From: Desulfurivibrio dismutans
Lineage (GTDB): Bacteria > Desulfobacterota > Desulfobulbia > Desulfobulbales > Desulfurivibrionaceae
Assembly: GCF_029210385.1 (NCBI RefSeq)
Contig: NZ_JARGDQ010000008.1
Location: 1-64,000 of the forward strand
Length of the DNA stretch: 64,000 bases
Reading direction: 5' to 3'
A program made the translations under genes and the position numbers. The notes below the pieces were generated by a model that saw only the letters and a program-made list of their open reading frames with translations, did no database searches and was not told the DNA's origin. Positions 38,737 through 49,284 of the stretch are shown here, piece after piece; positions within the stretch are counted from its first letter, which is position 1; every line of letters starts with the position of its first letter.

Positions 38737-38772
38737 ATGATGTTATTTTTGGGTGACGAGCGGCACGAATAG
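38737..38772 (+). other. Short leader frame with strong ribosome binding site
   Basis: AGGAGGGG lies 6 bases upstream of ATGATG, opening an 11-residue frame (MMLFLGDERHE) that ends 147 bases before the kinase start. It may be a leader peptide controlling the kinase gene or the relic of a lost gene. Confidence 0.35.
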
Positions 38773-38919
38773 TGTATTCGTTTAATCGGTGTATTTGTTC
38801 AGTCGCCTGACGGAATCGCCATAACAGCGGCGCCGGGAGAGCAAAATTTCCTGTAAAGCGACTTTTTGCGGCTGCCCCGGCAAGGTAAACTGGCCGCCAA
38901 AAAACAAGTGGAACTATTG

Positions 38920-40716
38920 ATGGAAAAACTGCCCGGCAAGAAAATAATTTTTGCTTCGCCCTGGATCCTGATCACCGCCGTGGGGTTGTTGCTGGCCATT
39001 GTTCTGGTCTTTGCTGTCAATAATCTGCAACGGGAACAGCGGCTGGCCGAGGAAAACCTGTTCAACCAGGGGCAAGGTATCATCCGTATGCTGGAGGCCG
39101 GCACCAGGGCCGCCACCATGCGGATGGGCGGCCAGGATATCGGTCATTTGCAGCAGTTGCTTGAGCAGGTGGCGGCAGAGCCAGAAATTGTTTACATCGC
39201 CCTGATAGATCGGGCAGGAAACATCCTGGCCCACAACAATCCCGATCTTCTGGACATATCCCTGCCCTTCTCCCTTCCCCCAATGCCCGACGCCGACGCT
39301 CCGGCCGCCGCTTCCCACCGCCTGCGCCACGACTCCGAGCAGGAAGCCCGAGTGTTCGAGGTCAGCGCTTCCTTTGCCCCATTTGCTGGCCGGGGTGGTC
39401 GGCACTGGCATGAACGCATGGAACACCGTCCGCGTATGCGCCACCCCGGCGTCGAGCCGGCCAATGAAACGGCCGGCCGGCTGTGGCGGGCCGCCACCGA
39501 AGGAGAACTGCTGATTCTGGTGGGACTGGATATGAGTGAGGCGGACAAGGTGCTCAGCCAGAATCGCCGCCACATCTTCTTCATCTCGCTGGCTATGTTA
39601 CTGGTCGGCGTCGGCGGCTGGCTGGCCCTGTTGGGGGCCCAGGGATACCGCACGGCGGCTGGCACCCTGAACTATATCCAGGCTTTTACCGGCCTGTTGA
39701 TCTCACGCCTGCCCTTGGGAATCATTGCCGTCGACCGACAGGGCCGGATTGAAACCTGCAACGAGGTGGCGGCCGGGATGTGTGGCGTTACTCCGGCCAA
39801 GGTGGTTGGGGCAATGGCGACCAAGGTGCTGCCGGAACTGGTTGCCGGGCACCTGCAGCGCCCGCTGACTGATGTGGAGGTTATCGACCGGGAGATCAGA
39901 CTTTCGCCCGCCGCAGCCAACGGTGACGATGATCAGCTTACCATCATGCTAAGCGCCGTACCGATTCGGGACCGGGAGCAGCAAATCATCGGCCGGGCGG
40001 TGCTGCTCCACGATATCACCAGACTGCAGGCCATGGAAAAGGAGGTGCAACGGCATGAACGCCTGGTGGCTTTGGGAAAAATGGCGGCAGGGGTGGCCCA
40101 TGAAATCCGCAATCCCTTAAGTTCCATCAAGGGACTGGCCACCCTACTGGGCTCACGGGGTGGCGAAACGCCACAGGAAACTGAAGCTGCCCGTCTGCTG
40201 GTCGGTGAGGTGGAAAGGATCAACCGCAGCATCAGTGAACTGCTGGATTTTGCCCGCCCCCAGCCACTGCAGCGCCGGCCGGTAGATTTGAACGAACTGC
40301 TGGCCAACTCCCTGCAGCTGGTGACCGCCGATGCCCAAAGCCTGGGGGTGGAACTGAAACTGCACCCACCGGCCGCAGCTGTCCCCCCGGCAATGATTGA
40401 TGCCGACCGGATCATCCAGGTGCTGCTCAATCTCTACCTCAACAGCCTGCAGGCCATGCCCAAGGGCGGCAGCCTGATGGTTGCCTGGGAAAAACCGGCG
40501 GAACAACCGGCGGTCAGGATCAAGGTCAGCGACACCGGCCGGGGTATCGCCCCGGAAATTTTACCGAAAATCACCGACCCTTACTTCACCACCAAACCGG
40601 AAGGCTCCGGCCTTGGCCTGGCCCTGGCCCAAAAAATCATCGACGACCACGGCGGCAAAATGGAAATTACCAGCCGGCCCGGTCAGGGCACCACCGTCAC
40701 CATCACCCTGCCGTAA
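38920..40716 (+). CDS. ZraS/HydH-like sensor histidine kinase
   Basis: A 598-residue kinase. TM1 is about 8-32, a periplasmic sensor about 33-210, and TM2 lies near 215-240 (FFISLAMLLVGVGGWLALL). A PAS domain (about 265-370, IIAVDRQGRIETCNE) precedes HisKA with MAAGVAHEIRNPLSS and the ATPase motifs DTGRGIAPE and GSGLGLALAQ. The sensor contains a His/Met/Arg-rich loop (HWHERMEHRPRMRH) suited to metal binding. The ATG at 38920 replaces an unlikely upstream TTG. The TAA stop lies in half-repeat A5. No response regulator is adjacent. Confidence 0.88.
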   Translation: MEKLPGKKIIFASPWILITAVGLLLAIVLVFAVNNLQREQRLAEENLFNQGQGIIRMLEAGTRAATMRMGGQDIGHLQQLLEQVAAEPEIVYIALIDRAGNILAHNNPDLLDISLPFSLPPMPDADAPAAASHRLRHDSEQEARVFEVSASFAPFAGRGGRHWHERMEHRPRMRHPGVEPANETAGRLWRAATEGELLILVGLDMSEADKVLSQNRRHIFFISLAMLLVGVGGWLALLGAQGYRTAAGTLNYIQAFTGLLISRLPLGIIAVDRQGRIETCNEVAAGMCGVTPAKVVGAMATKVLPELVAGHLQRPLTDVEVIDREIRLSPAAANGDDDQLTIMLSAVPIRDREQQIIGRAVLLHDITRLQAMEKEVQRHERLVALGKMAAGVAHEIRNPLSSIKGLATLLGSRGGETPQETEAARLLVGEVERINRSISELLDFARPQPLQRRPVDLNELLANSLQLVTADAQSLGVELKLHPPAAAVPPAMIDADRIIQVLLNLYLNSLQAMPKGGSLMVAWEKPAEQPAVRIKVSDTGRGIAPEILPKITDPYFTTKPEGSGLGLALAQKIIDDHGGKMEITSRPGQGTTVTITLP

Positions 40717-40733
40717 ACGTTCAGCAGTGCCGC
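40712..40733. repeat. Half-copy of palindromic repeat family A (copy 5)
   Basis: CGTAAACGTTCAGCAGTGCC matches the left arm of the copy at 52375. No complementary right arm follows. The kinase TAA stop codon lies inside it. Confidence 0.7.
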
Positions 40734-40754
40734 CCTTTAAAGCGACAGGTGAGC

Positions 40755-42011
<1,257 letters not shown>

Positions 42012-42015
42012 CAGA

Positions 42016-42963
42016 TCACCTCCGTCGGCAGCGCAACACCCGCGGCAAACCGGCCAGATCGTTTAATATTTCTACTTGCCGATAGGCGGGGTCATGGGCA
42101 AAAAGTCCGGCCACCGCCTCCTTCTGATCCCAGCCGATTTCCATCAGCAGCAGACCGCCGGACGCCAGCACCGCCGGCAACTGGCGGGCGATGGTGGCGA
42201 TGTCGTCAAGCCCCTGCTCACCGCCATCCAAAGCGCCACGTGGCTCATAATTCCGCACTTCCGGCTGCAAGGTTTGCAGATCCCGCCGGACCACATAGGG
42301 TGGATTGGCCACCACCAGGTCAAAGGCGGGACGGACCGCCAGGGCGCTCAACCAGTCGCTGCCAACAAAACTGATCCTGGCCGCCACCCCGTGCCGACGG
42401 GCATTGGCTGAAGCCAGAGCCAGGGCGGCGGGGGAGCGGTCCAGCGCCATCACCCGGGCGGCGGGAAGCTCGCGGGCCAAAACCACCGCCAGGATCCCGC
42501 TGCCGGTACCCAGGTCCAGGATCCGCCAGGAACGCTGACGGCCGGCGGCCGTTTCAGTCAGCCGCACAAAGGCCAGGGCCTGCTCCACCAGCAGTTCCGT
42601 TTCCGGCCGGGGAATAAGCACTGCCGGGTTAACGGCAAAGGGCAGCGACCAGAATTCCCACTCACCCATAATATAGGCCAGCGGTTCCCGGCGCTCCCGG
42701 CGCGCCAGGGCGGCCAGCAGCCGCTGGCGCCGAGTTTCGGCCAGTGGCTGCTCGGCGGCCAGCACCAGCCCGGCCCGATCACAGCCCAGCAACCATCGCA
42801 ACAGCAGGTCGGCCTCGAAGGTGTCCTCTTCGATCCCGGCCCGGCGCAGCCGGTTGGCAAGAGCCGCCCGCAGCTCACTTAGCCGGGCACCGGGCGGCAA
42901 TTCCGCCGCCATGCCAGCATCAGGCTCAACCACCGGCCCGGCTTTATGAAGATCACCGCTCAC
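42016..42963 (-). CDS. prmC: Release-factor glutamine methyltransferase PrmC
   Basis: A 315-residue SAM methyltransferase that methylates the Gln of the GGQ motif in release factors. The N-terminal helical substrate domain ends before [16 protein letters not shown] (SAM motif I). The catalytic NPPYV binds the glutamine side chain. [14 protein letters not shown] is also typical. It starts with GTG overlapping the prfA stop (GTGA), so the enzyme is translationally coupled to its substrate, the usual arrangement. Confidence 0.95.
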   Translation of the reverse strand: MSGDLHKAGPVVEPDAGMAAELPPGARLSELRAALANRLRRAGIEEDTFEADLLLRWLLGCDRAGLVLAAEQPLAETRRQRLLAALARRERREPLAYIMGEWEFWSLPFAVNPAVLIPRPETELLVEQALAFVRLTETAAGRQRSWRILDLGTGSGILAVVLARELPAARVMALDRSPAALALASANARRHGVAARISFVGSDWLSALAVRPAFDLVVANPPYVVRRDLQTLQPEVRNYEPRGALDGGEQGLDDIATIARQLPAVLASGGLLLMEIGWDQKEAVAGLFAHDPAYRQVEILNDLAGLPRVLRCRRR

Positions 42964-44030
42964 TGGGACTGACTTTTTAAAGCCTCGGTCTGAAAATGGA
43001 GCATCAAGGGATCGATCACCTCGCTCATATGGCCCATCATCACTGTATCCAGGCGGTAAATGGTGAGGTTGATGCGATGTTCGGTGAGGCGATTCTGGGG
43101 AAAGTTGTAGGTCCGGATGCGTTCACTGCGATCACCGCTGCCCACCTGGCTTTTGCGATCACTGGAAATCTGGTCGTGCTGCTCCCGTTCCAGCTTGTCC
43201 AGCAGCCGGGCGCGCAAAACCTGCAGGGCCTTAGCCTTGTTCTTGTGCTGGGATTTTTCATCCTGGCAACTGACTACCAGACCGGTGGGCAAATGGGTGA
43301 CCCTTACCGCCGAGTCGGTGGTATTGACACTCTGACCGCCGGGGCCGGAAGAGCGGAAAACGTCGAATTTAAGCTCGGCGGGGTTGATCTTGAGTTCCAC
43401 TTCCTCGGCCTCGGGCAGCACCGCCACCGTCACCGCCGAAGTGTGGACCCGGCCCTGGGTTTCGGTGGCCGGCACCCTTTGGACCCGATGTACCCCCGAT
43501 TCATATTTGAGGCGGGAGTACACCCGCTCACCGCTGATCAGGGCAATGATCTCCTTGTAGCCACCAATTCCGATGGGGTTGCTGCTCAGCACTTCCACCT
43601 TCCAGCCCAGTTCCTCGGCGTAACGGCTGTACATGCGAAACAGGTCGGCGGCAAAGAGGGCGGCCTCGTCACCGCCGGTACCGGCCCGGATTTCCAGCAG
43701 CACATTCTTCTCGTCATTGGGGTCTTTAGGTAGCAGGGCAAGGCGCAAGTCCCGTTCCAGGGCGGCAATTTCTTCCTGCAACTCATCGTTTTCCGCCCGC
43801 GCCAGGGTCAGCAACTCTTCATCATCTTCTTCATTGAGGAGCTGCCGGTTGGCGGCGTAACCATCCAGAGCCTTAAGATAACGGGAATAAAGCCCCTCCA
43901 GCCGGCTGACCTGAGCGTGCTCCTTGGCCAGGCTCCGGAAACGGGCCTGATCCTGCATCAGATCAGGATCTGAGAGCCGATCTTCCAGGGTCTTTTTACG
44001 GTCTTTGATATCAGTGAGCTGTTCAAACAT
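42960..44030 (-). CDS. prfA: Peptide chain release factor 1
   Basis: About 356 residues, the usual RF1 length. It terminates translation at UAA and UAG. The catalytic GGQ is in [19 protein letters not shown]1-type surroundings [22 protein letters not shown] are present instead of the RF2 pattern. The ATG at 44030 ([10 protein letters not shown]) is chosen over an upstream start that reads into the rpmE terminator. It is co-transcribed with prmC. Confidence 0.96.
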   Translation of the reverse strand: MFEQLTDIKDRKKTLEDRLSDPDLMQDQARFRSLAKEHAQVSRLEGLYSRYLKALDGYAANRQLLNEEDDEELLTLARAENDELQEEIAALERDLRLALLPKDPNDEKNVLLEIRAGTGGDEAALFAADLFRMYSRYAEELGWKVEVLSSNPIGIGGYKEIIALISGERVYSRLKYESGVHRVQRVPATETQGRVHTSAVTVAVLPEAEEVELKINPAELKFDVFRSSGPGGQSVNTTDSAVRVTHLPTGLVVSCQDEKSQHKNKAKALQVLRARLLDKLEREQHDQISSDRKSQVGSGDRSERIRTYNFPQNRLTEHRINLTIYRLDTVMMGHMSEVIDPLMLHFQTEALKSQSQ

Positions 44031-44080
44031 GGCACCGACTAAGGGGAAGATGGAGGTTGGCCGGGACAACACCCGGAGAC

Positions 44081-44142
44081 AAAAAAACGCCCCAAGGACC
44101 GGCACCGTCAGGCAAAATTAACGGCGCACCACCTGGGGCGTT
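44081..44142 (-). terminator. Intrinsic terminator after rpmE
   Basis: On the minus strand AACGCCCC (44135-44142) pairs with GGGGCGTT (44086-44093), with a ~40-base loop that can fold further, followed by a T-run. It lies 22 bases after the rpmE stop and upstream of prfA. Confidence 0.7.
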
Positions 44143-44164
44143 ATTTAAGGCAGAGAGAAGAAAA

Positions 44165-44374
44165 CTATTTTTCCATGGTCCGGCCATACTTCTTGAGGAA
44201 CTTCTCCACCCGGCCGGCGGAATCGATGAGTTTCTGCTTACCGGTAAAAAAGGGATGGCAGGCGGAGCAAATTTCCACCTTGACCTCTTCAATGGTCGAA
44301 CCGACCTCCACTTCGTTACCGCAAGCGCATGATGCCTTAATTTTATGATATTCCGGATGGATACCTTCCTTCAT
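44165..44374 (-). CDS. rpmE: 50S ribosomal protein L31 (zinc-binding form)
   Basis: A 69-residue ribosomal protein. Cysteines in SCACG and [14 protein letters not shown] form the zinc site of the C+ type, with the conserved HPFFTGKQK box. GGAGG lies 9 bases before the ATG. A terminator follows. Between rho and prfA is its usual place in this group. Confidence 0.96.
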   Translation of the reverse strand: MKEGIHPEYHKIKASCACGNEVEVGSTIEEVKVEICSACHPFFTGKQKLIDSAGRVEKFLKKYGRTMEK

Positions 44375-44520
44375 GACCGCAAACCTCCAAATAGAATGAG
44401 CAAATTACAATATTAAAACAGGGGATTATAACTTTTTTCCACCACGATGCAAGCAAAAAACCAAACGGGGTCCCGAAGCATCAGAACAAGATAAAAGTAA
44501 TCCAACGCCCGGACGGTTGA

Positions 44521-45789
44521 TTAATAACTGCTGCTGCTGACCATGGAGGCAAAAAACTCCTCATTGGTCTTGGTCCGCTTCATCTTATCCAATAAAAATT
44601 CCATGGCATCGACGGGATTCATGGAGGACAGCAGTTTGCGGAGAATCCAGATCTTGTTCATCTCCTCCGGGCTCAGCAGCAAATCTTCCTTACGGGTGCC
44701 GGACTTGGTGATATCAATAGAGGGAAAGACCCGCCGGTCGGCCAGTTTACGATCCAGCACCAGTTCCATGTTGCCGGTGCCCTTAAACTCTTCAAAGATC
44801 ACGTCGTCCATACGGCTGCCGGTTTCAATCAGGGCCGAAGCGATGATGGTCAGGCTGCCGCCTTCCTCGATATTTCGGGCGGCGCCAAAGAAGCGCTTGG
44901 GGCGATGCAGGGCGTTGGAATCCACCCCGCCGGAGAGAATCTTGCCACTGGGCGGCACCACGGTGTTATAAGCCCGGGCCAGACGGGTGATGCTGTCCAA
45001 CAGGATGACCACATCCTTCTGGTGCTCCACCAGCCGGCGGGCCTTATCCAGGACCATCTCCGCCACCTGGATGTGGCGCTGGGGCGGTTCGTCGAAAGTG
45101 GAACTGATCACCTCGGCATTAACGCTGCGGGCCATGTCGGTGACCTCCTCCGGCCGCTCATCGATGAGCAGCACGATCAGGATCACCTCTGGATGGTTTT
45201 TGATGATACTGTTGGCGATATCGGTGATCAGCACGGTTTTGCCGGTCCGCGGCGGAGCCACGATCAAGCCGCGCTGCCCCTTGCCGATGGGGGCCATCAT
45301 GTCCATGATCCGGGTGGAAAAATTGGCGGGATCCCGTTCCAGGTTGAGCCGTTCATTGGGGTGCAGCGGGGTGAGGTTGGAAAAAAGGGTTTTGTCGCGG
45401 GATTTCTCCGGTGGATCGAAGTTGATCCGATCCACTTTGAGCAGGGCAAAGTAACGCTCGCCCTCTTTGGGGAAGCGCACCGGACCCTCGACGGTATCAC
45501 CGGTACGCAGGTTCAGACGCCGAATCTGGGAGGGAGAAACGTAGATATCGTCAGGCCCCGGCAAGTAATTATAGTCGGGCGCCCGCAAAAAACCGAACCC
45601 GTCCGGCAGAACCTCCAGCACCCCGCCGCCGTAATTTTCCCCGTTTTTGCCCTGGGCGGCGCTCTGGTGCTGCAAAATGGCAAAAATAAGCTCCTGCTTG
45701 CGCAGGCCGGCATAACCTTCGATATTCATCGACTTGGCAATGCTGGTAAGTTCGGCAATTTTTTTTCGTTTCAACTCCCCAATGTTCAT
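44521..45789 (-). CDS. rho: Transcription termination factor Rho
   Basis: About 422 residues. It has an N-terminal helical Rho-N domain ([20 protein letters not shown]), an RNA-binding cold-shock domain ([20 protein letters not shown]), and an ATPase with Walker A APPRTGKT, Walker [17 protein letters not shown]-loop [11 protein letters not shown] and R-loop [20 protein letters not shown]. Rho is a hexameric helicase that ends transcription. The ATG at 45789 has AAGGAG about 10 bases upstream; a longer frame would read through palindrome A3. Its leader is long and pyrimidine-rich, consistent with autoregulation. Confidence 0.97.
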   Translation of the reverse strand: MNIGELKRKKIAELTSIAKSMNIEGYAGLRKQELIFAILQHQSAAQGKNGENYGGGVLEVLPDGFGFLRAPDYNYLPGPDDIYVSPSQIRRLNLRTGDTVEGPVRFPKEGERYFALLKVDRINFDPPEKSRDKTLFSNLTPLHPNERLNLERDPANFSTRIMDMMAPIGKGQRGLIVAPPRTGKTVLITDIANSIIKNHPEVILIVLLIDERPEEVTDMARSVNAEVISSTFDEPPQRHIQVAEMVLDKARRLVEHQKDVVILLDSITRLARAYNTVVPPSGKILSGGVDSNALHRPKRFFGAARNIEEGGSLTIIASALIETGSRMDDVIFEEFKGTGNMELVLDRKLADRRVFPSIDITKSGTRKEDLLLSPEEMNKIWILRKLLSSMNPVDAMEFLLDKMKRTKTNEEFFASMVSSSSY

Positions 45790-45830
45790 GAACGTATACT
45801 CTCCTTGCTGCATGATAACGACAGGATGGA

Positions 45831-45937
45831 CGTAAACGAACAGCCGCACCCATCTTCGGGCGATCAGCCAAGCTTACGTACACGGAGTACGTAAGCTTGG
45901 CTGCAAAACCTCATCTGGAGCGGCTGTTCGTTTACAG
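45831..45937. repeat. Palindromic repeat family A-like element, copy 3
   Basis: Outer arms GTAAACGAACAGCCGC and GCGGCTGTTCGTTTAC are perfect complements. The inner arms CAGCCAAGCTTACGTA (45865-45880) and TACGTAAGCTTGGCTG (45888-45903) are also perfect around loop CACGGAG. The apex CGTAC...AGTACG and GTAAAC ends match copies A1 and A2, but the middle differs. It lies in the 5' leader of rho, about 40 bases from the start codon. Confidence 0.8.
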
Positions 45938-46080
45938 CCCGTTAAATCAACACTTCATTGGCCCTGGTGAACGGTTACGGATGGATCGACCCCATGAAAC
46001 GGCGGAAAGCCGCTGGTACGGGCTGGCAAATTCAATTAAATAACAAATTGTCGACAACGCCAATAAAACGTCGCCGGAGA

Positions 46081-46160
46081 AACAAATAAACCAGAGATCA
46101 GAAGGGCAGAAAAATCCGCGTGAAAACAAAGGTGTAAGTCAGGAAAGGAAAAACAAGCGC
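46081..46160 (-). promoter_or_regulatory. Pyrimidine-rich, rut-like stretch in rho leader
   Basis: On the minus strand this 80-base stretch is roughly three-quarters C and T (e.g. CTTGTTTTTCCTTTCCTG), unlike the balanced sequence around it. Unstructured YC-rich RNA is what Rho loads on, and E. coli rho autoregulates in its leader. The role here is inferred. Confidence 0.4.
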
Positions 46161-46190
46161 AACCGCCGGGGGTTTCCCCGCTTCCTTTAT

Positions 46191-46219
46191 ATACTATAGC
46201 TCAAAAAAATGATTGTCAT
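46191..46219 (-). promoter_or_regulatory. Candidate promoter of rho
   Basis: On the minus strand ATGACA, 17 bases and TAGTAT (or TATAGT two bases earlier), in an AT-rich patch. It would give a leader of about 400 bases. Confidence 0.5.
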
Positions 46220-46299
46220 CTTTGCCCGAGGGAATGATGGGAAAAAAAGTCCGCTGGTCAGCGAAATTTTGAGGATAGTATTGACTCGACCTCCCGCTG

Positions 46300-47031
46300 T
46301 CAAGTTTTTTCCTCGTTTCTCATCTTTTTTTGTTGTGCTGCCAGTAAAAACGGGTCGTCACGCCACTGCTGCAGGCGAATAATCAGGGGATCGAGCAAGA
46401 GCCGGGTCTGCTCCCAGCCACCGGCATTGTCAATCAACAGATCGGCTCGCCTCGCCTTCTCTTCGGGCGACAGTTGAGCATCCAGGGCCGCCAGGGCCTC
46501 CCGGCGGCTGACTTGGTCCCGGGCCTGCAAACGTTGGCGGCACTGCCCGGCCGAGGCCTGTACCACCAGTACCAAGTCAAAGTCATCCTCCCAGGCCGCC
46601 TCGTAGAGCAACGGCACCTCCACCACAACCACCCCGTTGCCGACAACCAACAACTCGGCAGCCCGGGCCAGCATGACCCGGCGCAGCAACGGATGCAGCC
46701 GGCGATCAAGCTGCGTCCGCAGATCGGCATCGGCAAAGATGGCCCGCCGCAGGCCGAGACGATCAAGCTCACCGTCCCGGTTGAAAAAGCGCTCACCACA
46801 ATGCTGCCGCAGGGCCAGCCAGCCTTCCCCTCCCGGCGCCATTAGTTCACGGGCAAGTTCATCCACATCGAGGCGGGAAAAACCGCCCCGGTCCGCCAGA
46901 TATGCCGCCACCCGGCTCTTACCGGCGGCAATGCCGCCGGTAATACCGACCAGCAAACCGTTGCCGACGACCGGCCGTTCATTGCCGCCATTATTGAATT
47001 CTTGGGGGCTTTCTTGATTTTCAGCCATCAT
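46300..47031 (-). CDS. coaE: Dephospho-CoA kinase
   Basis: About 243 residues, slightly longer than usual because of an N-terminal extension of about 25 residues. It phosphorylates dephospho-CoA in the last step of coenzyme A synthesis. P-loop GITGGIAAGKS near 28-38, LDVDELARELM for the substrate, and VVVEVPLLYEA are typical. The C-terminal ~20 residues are charged. It lies between rluD and rho on the same strand. The start may be either of two adjacent ATG codons. Confidence 0.93.
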   Translation of the reverse strand: MMAENQESPQEFNNGGNERPVVGNGLLVGITGGIAAGKSRVAAYLADRGGFSRLDVDELARELMAPGGEGWLALRQHCGERFFNRDGELDRLGLRRAIFADADLRTQLDRRLHPLLRRVMLARAAELLVVGNGVVVVEVPLLYEAAWEDDFDLVLVVQASAGQCRQRLQARDQVSRREALAALDAQLSPEEKARRADLLIDNAGGWEQTRLLLDPLIIRLQQWRDDPFLLAAQQKKMRNEEKT

Positions 47032-47058
47032 CTTCAGCCCCGCAACGCTCCCACAAGC

Positions 47059-48045
47059 TCATTTCTCAATCTTTGCCAACTCCTGCAGCCTGGCCAGACT
47101 GGCCTGCAGGTCCGGCCACAGCGGAGCCGTAAAGGATAACCGGTGGCCGCTGCGGGGATGATTAAAGGCCAGTTGCCAGGCATGCAGCCATTGCCGTTCA
47201 ATGCCATACTGCCGGTCGGCTTCGACGTTGCGGCCATACAGCCGATCACCGGCCAGAGGATGCCCCATAGCCGCCATGTGGACTCGGATCTGATGAGTCC
47301 GGCCGGTTTCCAGCCGCACATCCACCAAAGTGTAACCAACGCTGAAACGCTGCCGCACCCGCCAGTGGGTCAACGCCTCTCGCCCCTCCTCCCGGCGCAC
47401 CGCCATCTTTTTCCGGTTGACGGGATGACGCCCGATGGGCAACTCAACCCGTCCGGCATCCTCCACCAGGATGCCACGCAGCAGGGCCTGGTATTTTTTC
47501 TCCACTTGCTGGCCCTTAAATTGCCGCACCAGGCTGTGGTGGGCCTGATCATTTTTGGCCACCACCAGGCAACCGGAAGTATCCTTGTCCAACCGATGCA
47601 CGATGCCCGGCCGCAACTGACCGCTGATCCCGGACAATGTCCGGCAGTGGTAGAGCAGTCCATGAACCAGAGTCCCTTGCCGGTGGCCGTCGGCGGGATG
47701 CACCACCAGCCCGGGCGGCTTGGTCAACACCAGAATGTCGTCATCTTCATAAAGCAGGGAAAAATCTACATGCTCGGCCACCAGGTCGACTGGCTCGGGG
47801 GGCGGCACCCGCAGATCAATCCGATCGCCAGCTTTAAGCAGCGTGCCGGGCTTAACCGGAGCGCCGGTTGCGGTTCCGGCGGCGGATGCCACCGTCACCT
47901 GCCCCTGCCGAATCAGGGCCTGCAATCGGGAACGGGTAAACCCCAAAGGCTTAACCACTCTCATGGCCAGCACCTGGTCCAAACGTCTGCCCGCCTCGTG
48001 GGGAGCAACGACGAAGGCAAAGGATGATGGTTCAACCAAGGTCAC
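47059..48045 (-). CDS. rluD: RluD-type 23S rRNA pseudouridine synthase
   Basis: A 328-residue RluA-family enzyme. An N-terminal S4 RNA-binding domain (RRLDQVLAMRVVKPLGFTRSRLQALIRQGQV) is followed by the catalytic domain with HRLDKDTSGCLVVAKN, carrying the catalytic Asp, and RLETGRTHQIRVHMAAMGHPLAGD. RluD modifies helix 69 of 23S rRNA; other RluA paralogues cannot be excluded. The start is a GTG without a clear ribosome site. It is downstream of carD. Confidence 0.9.
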   Translation of the reverse strand: MTLVEPSSFAFVVAPHEAGRRLDQVLAMRVVKPLGFTRSRLQALIRQGQVTVASAAGTATGAPVKPGTLLKAGDRIDLRVPPPEPVDLVAEHVDFSLLYEDDDILVLTKPPGLVVHPADGHRQGTLVHGLLYHCRTLSGISGQLRPGIVHRLDKDTSGCLVVAKNDQAHHSLVRQFKGQQVEKKYQALLRGILVEDAGRVELPIGRHPVNRKKMAVRREEGREALTHWRVRQRFSVGYTLVDVRLETGRTHQIRVHMAAMGHPLAGDRLYGRNVEADRQYGIERQWLHAWQLAFNHPRSGHRLSFTAPLWPDLQASLARLQELAKIEK

Positions 48046-48124
48046 GTAAGCAGGGCACGGATTTTATTAAATGAAAGAAAGAAAGAGGGCGACCATCGGC
48101 GAAAAAAAGCAGCCGGGAAAATAT

Positions 48125-48622
48125 TCAGGAGAAGATCCGGTCGATATGCTCGGCAACCTGCTCTTCCTGGATTTGTTTGGCCAAGGCGATTTCCTTGACC
48201 AGCAGGGTTTTGGCAGTATCCACCATCTTGCGCTCGCCAAAAGAGAGATCCTTATCCCCCCGCAGCAACAGTAAATCGCGCAGGACCGCGGCAATTTCGA
48301 AAATCGAGCCGGTTTTGATCTTGTTGGTATATTCGCGGTAACGCTGATTCCAGGGCTGGGACTCGGTTTCCACATCCCGATGGTTGAGGATGGCAAAGAC
48401 GCTCTGCACATCATCGGCGGAAATTATGTTGCGCAGGCCCACCGTGCCACAGGTGGTGGTGGGGATCATCACCGTCATATTGGATTCGATGAACCGCATT
48501 ACATAGAACGACTGCTCCATCTCGCCAACCTTGCGGGACTCGATGGACTCTATTTTGCCGACGCCATGGGCCGGATAAACGGCCATATCACCAACCCGAA
48601 ACATCTCCACCGTAGCACTCAT
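48125..48622 (-). CDS. CarD/CdnL-family transcriptional regulator
   Basis: About 165 residues. An N-terminal RNA-polymerase-interacting domain (FRVGDMAVYPAHGVGKIESIE) and a helical C-terminal DNA-contacting domain (ILNHRDVETESQPWNQRYREYTNKIKTGSIFEIAAVLRDL) match CarD/CdnL in full length. These proteins stabilise the open promoter complex, often at rRNA promoters. The ATG at 48622 has GGGAGAG 6 bases upstream. It lies downstream of pth. Confidence 0.93.
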   Translation of the reverse strand: MSATVEMFRVGDMAVYPAHGVGKIESIESRKVGEMEQSFYVMRFIESNMTVMIPTTTCGTVGLRNIISADDVQSVFAILNHRDVETESQPWNQRYREYTNKIKTGSIFEIAAVLRDLLLLRGDKDLSFGERKMVDTAKTLLVKEIALAKQIQEEQVAEHIDRIFS

Positions 48623-48685
48623 AAGCTTCTCTCCCACTACCAAGGAATTAACGAAGCTTCACTATAGCATGCCCGCTGGAATTTA

Positions 48686-49279
48686 TCAATCACTCTCTTC
48701 CAAAGCCGCGCCAGTAGAGGCATTGATCAAGTTCATGGCCGTTTTCAGGTCACGTTTGAACAGCGTCTCCAGGCCCTCTTCCAGGAAGGGGAGCAGTTTA
48801 TCCAGCACCTGCAACTCAGACTGGGAAAAACGGGAGAGCACAAAGCCGGCCGCCGCCCGGGACGCGGTCGGCCGGCCAACGCCGATGCGAATGCGGACAA
48901 AGTCGCGGCTGGCCAGATGATCCATCACCGACTTGATGCCGTTATGGCCGCCGGCTCCCCGGCCCTGGGCCAAACGGCAGGCGCCGAGGGGAAGATCCAA
49001 TTCGTCCTGAAAAACCACCACCGAGGCCGGATCCAGCTGAAAAAAACGGGCGATCTTGCCAACCGCCAGCCCGCTGCGATTCATATAAGTGAGGGGCTTG
49101 ACCAGCATCACCGGTTGTCCCCAGAGAGCCCCCCGCCCGACCTCGGCGTCCCATTTTTTTTCGTTTTTCAGACTGATCCCATGCCGGTCGGCCAGGTAAT
49201 CAGCGAAGATAAAACCAACGTTGTGGCGAGTAAGTTCATACTCACCACCGGGATTTCCCAGTCCGACCAAAAGACGCAT
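48686..49279 (-). CDS. pth: Peptidyl-tRNA hydrolase
   Basis: About 197 residues. It recycles peptidyl-tRNAs dropped from ribosomes. It has the N-terminal LLVGLGNPGGEYELTRHNVGF with the catalytic His, PLTYMNRSG, FQDELDLPLG and GGHNGIKSV, all intact. The ATG at 49279 is chosen because the family starts here (MRLLVGLGNPG). It directly follows rplY with a gap of 5 bases. Confidence 0.96.
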   Translation of the reverse strand: MRLLVGLGNPGGEYELTRHNVGFIFADYLADRHGISLKNEKKWDAEVGRGALWGQPVMLVKPLTYMNRSGLAVGKIARFFQLDPASVVVFQDELDLPLGACRLAQGRGAGGHNGIKSVMDHLASRDFVRIRIGVGRPTASRAAAGFVLSRFSQSELQVLDKLLPFLEEGLETLFKRDLKTAMNLINASTGAALEESD

Positions 49280-49284
49280 GGGAT

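Larger units (their letters stand above)
38451..38919. promoter_or_regulatory. Divergent regulatory region zraP-like / zraS-like
   Basis: 469 bases. It contains a sigma-54-like promoter toward the ZraP-like gene (38515-38530), an inverted repeat GCCAC-att-GTGGC near 38590 that could bind a regulator, and a short frame with a strong ribosome site (38737-38772). AT-rich stretches lie around 38530-38640. Confidence 0.55.
45790..46299. promoter_or_regulatory. rho leader and promoter region
   Basis: 510 bases without a gene, between coaE and rho. It contains palindrome A3, a pyrimidine-rich minus-strand stretch and a promoter candidate, each annotated separately. Confidence 0.6.

Noticed and set aside
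45790-45849. Upstream extension of rho
   Set aside because: The longer start lies in palindrome A3. The family N-terminus [10 protein letters not shown] and its AAGGAG site place the start at 45789.
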